Shown one piece after another: positions 59,137 through 64,000 of a stretch of 64,000 bases of DNA (positions within the stretch are counted from its first letter, which is position 1; every line of letters begins with the position of its first letter). Below the pieces are notes generated by a model. That model saw only the letters and a program-made list of their open reading frames with translations, was not told the DNA's origin and did no database searches. The stretch is from Thermoanaerobaculia bacterium (GTDB taxonomy: Bacteria > Acidobacteriota > Thermoanaerobaculia > Multivoradales > JAIOJS01). The position numbers and the translations under genes were made by a program. The DNA lies in assembly GCA_030429235.1 (NCBI GenBank), contig JAUIDB010000008.1:107586-171585 (forward strand). The letters are read 5' to 3'.

Positions 59137-60342
59137 CTAGCGGCGTGGTGCCGCCAGGGTGAGTTCCGCCCTGTGCCGGCGGCCGTCGCGCTCGAACACC
59201 GCCACGACCTGTTCACCGGGCTGCCGGCGTTCCAGGGCGAGAAACAGATCGTCGTCGTCGCGGATCTTCTCGCCATCCAGGGACTTCAGGACGTCGCCGG
59301 GGTGGATCCGGCCGTAGCGATCGCGGTAGGTGGCTCGCAGTCCGGCTCGTTCGGCCGGTCCACCCGGGTCGATGGCCAGGATCAGGGCGCCCTCGATCCC
59401 CCAGCGTTCGTTCAGTTGGGCACTGGCCAGGCGCAGGCCGAGGGTCGGTTGGAGGATGCGACCGTGGGCAATCAGCTCCGGCACGACCCAGGCGACCGTG
59501 TCGACGGGGATGGCGAACCCGATCCCTGCGTAGACCCCGGAGGGGCTGTAGATGGCGGTGTTGACCCCGATCAGACGGCCGTGCCGGTCCAGCAGAGGAC
59601 CCCCTGAGTTGCCGGGATTGATGGCGGCGTCGGTTTGGATGACATTGCGGATCGGAATGCGCGCCACCGACTGGATCTCACGCCCCAACGCGCTGACCAC
59701 GCCGGTGGTCAGAGTGTGGTCGAGTCCGAACGGATTGCCGATGGCGAAGGTCTTCTGCCCAACCTGTAGGCGGCGGGAACTGCCGACCGGGATCGGATGG
59801 AGCGCCTCCCTGGGAGCGTCGATTCGCAGCACGGCGAGATCCCGCTCCGGGGACGCTCCCACCAGTCGGGCGGGCCAGTCCGATTGGTCGGCCAGCGTGA
59901 CCTGGGCTCGATCGGCGCCCTGAATCACGTGGTAGTTGGTGACGATATTCCCTTCCCGATCCCAGACGAAACCCGAACCATTGCCGCGCGGGATCTGGGT
60001 CAGGTCGAGCGAGAAAAAGTCGCGCCGAACGCTCAGAGAAGTGATGAACACCACCGAGGGAGAGGCTTCTCGGAAGATCTTGATCGTGGCCTCTTCCTCC
60101 GTCTCGAGTTCATCCCGCGGGACACGGTCCGCGTAGAGAGAGGGGGCAGAGTCTCGAGGCCCTGCTAGGGACCTAGCGGTCTTCGACTCGTCGATCGATG
60201 GAGAGCCGCTCCCTCGTCGACCATCGCCCTCGGCTTGCGAGAAGGCAAACAGACAGCTACTGACGGCGACGAGGATGGCCAGGGGGATGAGGAGTGCGCC
60301 GACGGGGGGTTCTGAGTTGGTTCGAGTTCTCTTCATGGTCAT
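59137..60342 (-). CDS. HtrA/DegP-type serine protease with PDZ domain
   Basis: 401 residues. A signal-anchor (about 15-35), then a trypsin-like domain with the triad His in NYHVIQ, Asp in ERDLAVLRID and Ser in NPGNSGGPLL, and one C-terminal PDZ domain (GILQPTLGLRLASAQLNE). It degrades misfolded proteins or acts as a sensor protease in the periplasm. Divergent from the DUF819 gene; the start could also be the second ATG at 60336. Confidence 0.92.
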   Translation of the reverse strand: MTMKRTRTNSEPPVGALLIPLAILVAVSSCLFAFSQAEGDGRRGSGSPSIDESKTARSLAGPRDSAPSLYADRVPRDELETEEEATIKIFREASPSVVFITSLSVRRDFFSLDLTQIPRGNGSGFVWDREGNIVTNYHVIQGADRAQVTLADQSDWPARLVGASPERDLAVLRIDAPREALHPIPVGSSRRLQVGQKTFAIGNPFGLDHTLTTGVVSALGREIQSVARIPIRNVIQTDAAINPGNSGGPLLDRHGRLIGVNTAIYSPSGVYAGIGFAIPVDTVAWVVPELIAHGRILQPTLGLRLASAQLNERWGIEGALILAIDPGGPAERAGLRATYRDRYGRIHPGDVLKSLDGEKIRDDDDLFLALERRQPGEQVVAVFERDGRRHRAELTLAAPRR

Positions 60343-60351
60343 GGTCCCAGA

Positions 60352-60379
60352 TTGGTCAACTGGCTTGGCCTGATATGGT
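60352..60379 (+). promoter_or_regulatory. Candidate promoter of the DUF819 gene
   Basis: TTGGTC (60352-60357) and TATGGT (60374-60379) 16 bases apart, with TGA before the -10 box. A leader of about 95 bases would precede the ATG. Confidence 0.3.
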
Positions 60380-60478
60380 ACGCCCTTCGAATGACCTTCG
60401 CAGCTTCCTGTCCGGGTCGGTTGGCGTCTCGCTCCGATCTCGCTCGAGGGGGAGTTCGACGACGACCTGGAGGAGCGA

Positions 60479-61669
60479 ATGGACGAAGCGGCCGCCTTGA
60501 CGACGACCCTGATCACCTCGAACTTAGGAGTGCTGGCCGCCCTTGCCGGAGTTGCCGCGTTCTATTTCTTTCTCGAGGAGAAAAGCCAGTGGAAGCTGTT
60601 TCAGCTCTTTCCTCCGCTGCTGTGGATCTACGCGACCCCCGTCATCCTGAACAACCTCCATGTGATCCCCGCGTCTTCCCCGGTCTACGACACGCTACGG
60701 AGTATGGCGTTGCCGGTCTTCATTGTTCTCATGCTGTTGAACGTGGACGTGGCAGCGGCCGTTCGGGTCATGGGGCGCGGGGTTCTGGTCATGCTGCTTG
60801 GTTCGCTTGGCATCGTGGTCGGCGCCGTCGTGTCGTACTCAATCTTCGGTCGTTTCCTCGACGACGGGGCCTGGCGCGCCTTCGGAACCTTGGCGGGGAG
60901 CTGGATCGGCGGTACTGGCAACATGGCAGCCGCGGCCGAGGGACTCGAGGCGACTCCAGAGCATCTCGGATTGGCCATCCTGGCTGACAATCTGGTCTAT
61001 GTCGTGTGGCTTCCCATCCTTCTGGGTTGCAAGGCCTTTGCCGATCGCTTCAATCGCTGGGCTCGCGTCGACGAGAACCGGCTCGACGAGATGGAGGAAG
61101 CCGCGCTGGCAGAGCAGAGCGAGCAGCGTCCCGTCGTCATGCGCGACTACCTCTACCTTGGAGCGATCGCTTCCATGACGGCTTGGGCAGCAGCGGCGCT
61201 GGCCCCGATGATCCCAGAACTTCCCCCGGTTCTTTCTACTTCGACCTGGAATCTCCTGCTCGTGACGACCTTCGCTCTGCTGCTCTCGGTCACGCCGGTC
61301 CGCAAGATCCCGGGATCTCAGAATCTGGCGATTGCTTTGATCTACCTCTTCGTGGCTGGGATGGGGGCCCGCGCCACCCTGTCGGGCTTGGGCCAGGCTC
61401 CTGCGTTCGTCGCCGCTGCCTTCCTCTGGATCTTCATCCACGGGGCCTTCATTCTGGCGGGTGCCTATTTCCTGCGAGTGGATGTACATTCTCTGGCGAT
61501 CGCCTCGGCGGCCAACGTAGGGGGGGCGGCGTCCGCACCGGTGGTCGCCGCATACCACCGGGAGAGCCTGGTTCCCGCCTCGATCTTGATGGCCTTGATC
61601 GGATACGCCCTCGGCAACTATCTGGCAATTCTCACGGGTCAGCTCTGCCGAATGGTCGGAGGAGGGTGA
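60479..61669 (+). CDS. DUF819 family multi-pass membrane protein
   Basis: 396 residues with about ten membrane segments. The signature GSWIGGTGNMAAAAE near 140-155 and VGGAASAPVVAAYH near 350 identify the DUF819 family, thought to be transporters related to bile-acid/sodium symporter-like folds. The substrate is unknown. A good GGAGGAG ribosome binding site precedes the ATG. The ClC gene follows 93 bases downstream on the same strand. Confidence 0.9.
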   Translation: MDEAAALTTTLITSNLGVLAALAGVAAFYFFLEEKSQWKLFQLFPPLLWIYATPVILNNLHVIPASSPVYDTLRSMALPVFIVLMLLNVDVAAAVRVMGRGVLVMLLGSLGIVVGAVVSYSIFGRFLDDGAWRAFGTLAGSWIGGTGNMAAAAEGLEATPEHLGLAILADNLVYVVWLPILLGCKAFADRFNRWARVDENRLDEMEEAALAEQSEQRPVVMRDYLYLGAIASMTAWAAAALAPMIPELPPVLSTSTWNLLLVTTFALLLSVTPVRKIPGSQNLAIALIYLFVAGMGARATLSGLGQAPAFVAAAFLWIFIHGAFILAGAYFLRVDVHSLAIASAANVGGAASAPVVAAYHRESLVPASILMALIGYALGNYLAILTGQLCRMVGGG

Positions 61670-61762
61670 GTCGGGCGTGCTCGGCGGCTGGCTGGGGGCA
61701 GTTCTGGGTCTGATAGCGTTGGACCATGCAGTCGATCGCACGATTCGCTAGGAGCTGACCGG

Positions 61763-63868
61763 ATGGACCGGTCCGGCCTCCTGCGGCGTCTGCACCACGG
61801 CTGGGCTCGGGTCGAACTCGCCCTGGCTCGGCGCTTCGGTCTGGCCAGTGCCGAAGACCGTAGATTCTTCCTCCTGATCCCCGCGGTGGGGGCGCTGGCC
61901 GCAGTGTTGGCTCTTCTCGTCGAGGCACTGATCAATCTGGTGCGACGGGTCGTCTGGGGCGACGGCGAACACCTCCTGGCCGCGGCCCAGAACGCTCCAC
62001 TCTGGTGGATCGTAGCGGGGCCGGCTCTGGGAGGGCTGGCGGTGGGCTGCGTGATCTGGATGGGTCGCCAGAAGGTGGCCGGGTACGGCATGGGGGTCTT
62101 GGTCGAGTCCGTGGTGCTGCGGCAGGGACGAGTACCGGCGCGACCCATTTCGCTGGCGGCGATCGGAGCGGTGCTCACCGTCGGAGCCGGCGGCTCTCTG
62201 GGTAAGGAGGGACCGATGATCCGCCTCGGCGCCATGGTCTCCTCGTGGCTGGGGGAGCGACTTGGATTGGGGCCCCACCGGTTGAAGATCCTGGTCGGTT
62301 GCGGGGCCGCGGCCGGCCTGGCGGCGGCGTACAACATCCCGATCGGGGGTGCCCTGTTCGCGATGGAGGTGATCCTGGGCAACTTCGCGCTCGAGATCTT
62401 CGGCCCCATCGTGGTGGCCTCCGTGGTCTCGACGCTGATCGCTCGAACCGTGGCGGGAGACCTGCCGACCTATGCGGCCGCCGGCTACACGCTGGAGAGT
62501 GGTTGGGAACTGCTGGCCTACCTGGGACTCGGCATCGTCGGGGCGGTGGCCTCGATCGCTTTCGTATTCGGGGTACGAGCCATGAGCTTCCTCTTCCGAC
62601 GGCAGCGATTGGTCCCGGTGGTGGCCCAGCCGATGGTGGGGTTCGCTCTCCTCGGCGTCGTCGCTCTCTGGTTCCCCCACGTGTTGGGCAGCGGCTTCGA
62701 GAGTATTCAGCTCGCAGTGGAAGGCGGCCTCGGGTGGGGCCTGCTCCTTCTGCTGCCCTTGGCCAAGGTGATCGCGACCGGCCTGACGGCGGGCGCCGGA
62801 GGGGCCGGCGGGATGTTCACTCCCTCCCTCTTCGTGGGTGCGATGGTCGGCGGAGCCTACGGCACCGGGATCCAGGCCCTCTGGCCCACCGCGACCGCCG
62901 ATCCGGGAGCCTACGCCGTGGTCGGCATGGCGGCGATCGCCGCCGGAGCGTCGCACGCACCGATCAGCGCCATTCTGATCCTCTTCGAGTTTTCGGGGAA
63001 CTACGATCTCATTCTGCCGCTGATGATCGCGTCGATTACTGCGAGCGTCCTGTCGCGGGCGCTCTATCCCCACTCAGTCTACGAAGAGTCGCTCAAGAAG
63101 CGGGGGGTCGACCTGCGGTATCGGATGGAAGAGGCGGCACTGGCGGGACTCGAAGTCGAGGGCCTGAAGCGTGCCGACTCCGAGACGTTGTCGCCCGACA
63201 CCCCATACGCCGAACTAGTGGAACGCTTTCTCTCGAGCCACCGTCAGCGCCTCTTCGTGGTCGGGGAGGGGCTGACCCTCCTGGGGGCCGTGTCGCTCCA
63301 CGACATCAAGCACGTGCTCGAGGAGCCGACGGCGCTGACCTCAGTGGTGGCGCACGATCTGATGGTACCGGTCGATCACGTGCTCTATCCCCGCACCCGC
63401 CTCCATCAGGTCACCGAGGTGTTCTCGCAGAGTGAGTTCGAGCGCCTCCCCGTGGTCGATCCCGACAGCGGGGTCTTTCTCGGCGTGCTGGCGAAGCGGG
63501 ACGTGCTGGCGATCTACTCGCAAGAGGTTTTGGGACGTCCAGCGACCCTGGCGACCTTCGTCCGCGCCGACGAGAAGCGAGACTACGTCGAACTGCCGCC
63601 CGACTTCGCGCTGCGCATGGTGCCGGTCCCGCTCAACCTGGTCGGAGCCACCTTGGCCGAGCTGCATCTACCGCAGCGTTTTGGGATCCGGGTGATCGAG
63701 GTTCTCCGCCAGGTGCTGGGGCGGCGCGAGCGCCTCATGCCGGCCGCAGACTTCCGGCTGGAACTGGGGATGTCGCTCATCGTCATCGGACCGAGAGAAG
63801 CGATCGATCGGTTGCAGTCAGGAGAGCTCGGCCGCGACCCCGAGGTCGCCAGACCCGAAGAGGCATGA
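61763..63868 (+). CDS. ClC-family chloride channel or transporter with CBS and RCK-C-like domains
   Basis: 701 residues. Chloride-selectivity motifs appear as GSLGKEGPMI (usual GKEGP) and GAGGAGGMFTPSLFVGAM (GxFxP). After about ten membrane helices there are two CBS domains (about 465-595) that bind nucleotides, then a C-terminal TrkA_C/RCK_C-like domain (VGATLAELHLPQRFGIRVIEVLR). AGGAG precedes the ATG. Whether it is a channel or an antiporter cannot be told here. The next gene overlaps its stop. Confidence 0.93.
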   Translation: MDRSGLLRRLHHGWARVELALARRFGLASAEDRRFFLLIPAVGALAAVLALLVEALINLVRRVVWGDGEHLLAAAQNAPLWWIVAGPALGGLAVGCVIWMGRQKVAGYGMGVLVESVVLRQGRVPARPISLAAIGAVLTVGAGGSLGKEGPMIRLGAMVSSWLGERLGLGPHRLKILVGCGAAAGLAAAYNIPIGGALFAMEVILGNFALEIFGPIVVASVVSTLIARTVAGDLPTYAAAGYTLESGWELLAYLGLGIVGAVASIAFVFGVRAMSFLFRRQRLVPVVAQPMVGFALLGVVALWFPHVLGSGFESIQLAVEGGLGWGLLLLLPLAKVIATGLTAGAGGAGGMFTPSLFVGAMVGGAYGTGIQALWPTATADPGAYAVVGMAAIAAGASHAPISAILILFEFSGNYDLILPLMIASITASVLSRALYPHSVYEESLKKRGVDLRYRMEEAALAGLEVEGLKRADSETLSPDTPYAELVERFLSSHRQRLFVVGEGLTLLGAVSLHDIKHVLEEPTALTSVVAHDLMVPVDHVLYPRTRLHQVTEVFSQSEFERLPVVDPDSGVFLGVLAKRDVLAIYSQEVLGRPATLATFVRADEKRDYVELPPDFALRMVPVPLNLVGATLAELHLPQRFGIRVIEVLRQVLGRRERLMPAADFRLELGMSLIVIGPREAIDRLQSGELGRDPEVARPEEA

Positions 63869-64000
63869 TGGAGCCGGAGGAACCGGGGCTCCTGGACTTG
63901 TCGACCGATCCCGGGCTCTGCACCCGCTGTCGGTTTTTCGAGATCGTCCGTTCCCGACGCAGCGCTTTCCTGTACTGCGGGCGGTCCCGTGTCGACCAGG
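63865..64000 (+). CDS. Small Cys-rich protein, partial at the window edge
   Basis: At least 45 codons, cut by the window end. The start overlaps the ClC stop (ATGA). The sequence has CTRCRFFEIVRSRRSAFLYC, a CxxC plus a third Cys about 17 residues on, as in a widespread family of short predicted zinc-binding proteins that continue with a fourth Cys. No function known. Confidence 0.75.
   Translation, partial: MMEPEEPGLLDLSTDPGLCTRCRFFEIVRSRRSAFLYCGRSRVDQ

Noticed and set aside
61748..63073. A 441-codon open frame antisense to the ClC gene
   Set aside because: Rich in Arg, Gly, Asp and His, with no hydrophobic core or motif; the plus strand encodes the ClC channel.
1..64000. tRNA, rRNA, CRISPR arrays, insertion sequences and phage genes
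   Set aside because: Looked for T-loop sequences, repeated spacers, transposase motifs and integrase signatures while reading; none seen. A covariance-model scan would be needed to exclude small RNAs.

Overview
This is a GC-rich bacterial chromosome segment with 46 protein-coding genes, closely packed on both strands. I saw no rRNA, tRNA, CRISPR array, insertion sequence or phage gene. The gene content suggests Acidobacteriota, possibly a Thermoanaerobaculia- or Holophagae-like lineage: an Oar-like TonB receptor with an N-terminal carboxypeptidase-regulatory domain, a TIGR02999-type ECF sigma factor beside a Ser/Thr kinase with TPR repeats, an M56 peptidase fused to TPRs, GWxTD-like and parallel beta-helix secreted proteins, and many signalling genes. 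That placement is inference; there is no phylogenetic marker here.

Layout. 1-2286: a retropepsin-like zinc protease homologue and an MscS channel, divergent from uppP. 2549-5673: an envelope-stress type operon of ECF sigma factor, membrane partner (putative anti-sigma) and a membrane protein with a bactofilin-like beta-helix. 5694-11393: recD2, a proline-rich membrane protein, an NtrC-type regulator with a small downstream gene, and a Crp/Fnr regulator. 11472-15416: a secreted beta-helix protein and two lipoproteins. 15864-21445: the di-iron repair protein Ric and a Crp/Fnr regulator sharing a palindromic operator, then an M1 aminopeptidase and a radical SAM enzyme. 21477-28968: a NarL-type two-component system, a lipoprotein cytochrome c with a nos-accessory-like membrane protein, a heavy-metal P-type ATPase and an ABC-2 exporter. 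29138-37879: TonB receptor, OmpA-like protein, VWA/GWxTD protein, M48 protease, cytidine deaminase. 37931-41088: a BlaI/BlaR-like pair. 41248-45250: malate and isocitrate dehydrogenases, a small cupredoxin and a sulfite-oxidase-fold enzyme. 45409-54179: a receptor Ser/Thr kinase with a periplasmic-binding-protein sensor, an M36-like metalloprotease, a TPR kinase and its ECF sigma factor. 54249-64000: a secreted repeat protein, RtcB ligase, a second beta-helix protein, HtrA protease, a DUF819 permease, a ClC channel and the start of a small Cys-rich protein.

The most interesting signals are these. (1) A perfect 14-bp Fnr/Dnr-like palindrome lies exactly 41.5 bp from the inferred transcription starts of both ric and its regulator. 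(2) Four otherwise unrelated exported proteins end in the same F-x-DGFESGDT-[ST]-AW tail, and a fifth carries a variant at its N-terminus. (3) Several genes without a ribosome binding site have a TANNNT box 6-7 bases before the start codon, suggesting leaderless mRNAs. (4) A Ser/Thr kinase is fused to an extracytoplasmic amino-acid-receptor-like domain. (5) Hairpins hide the aminopeptidase ribosome binding site and the cytidine deaminase start. (6) A strong blaI promoter shares a dyad with the mdh promoter.
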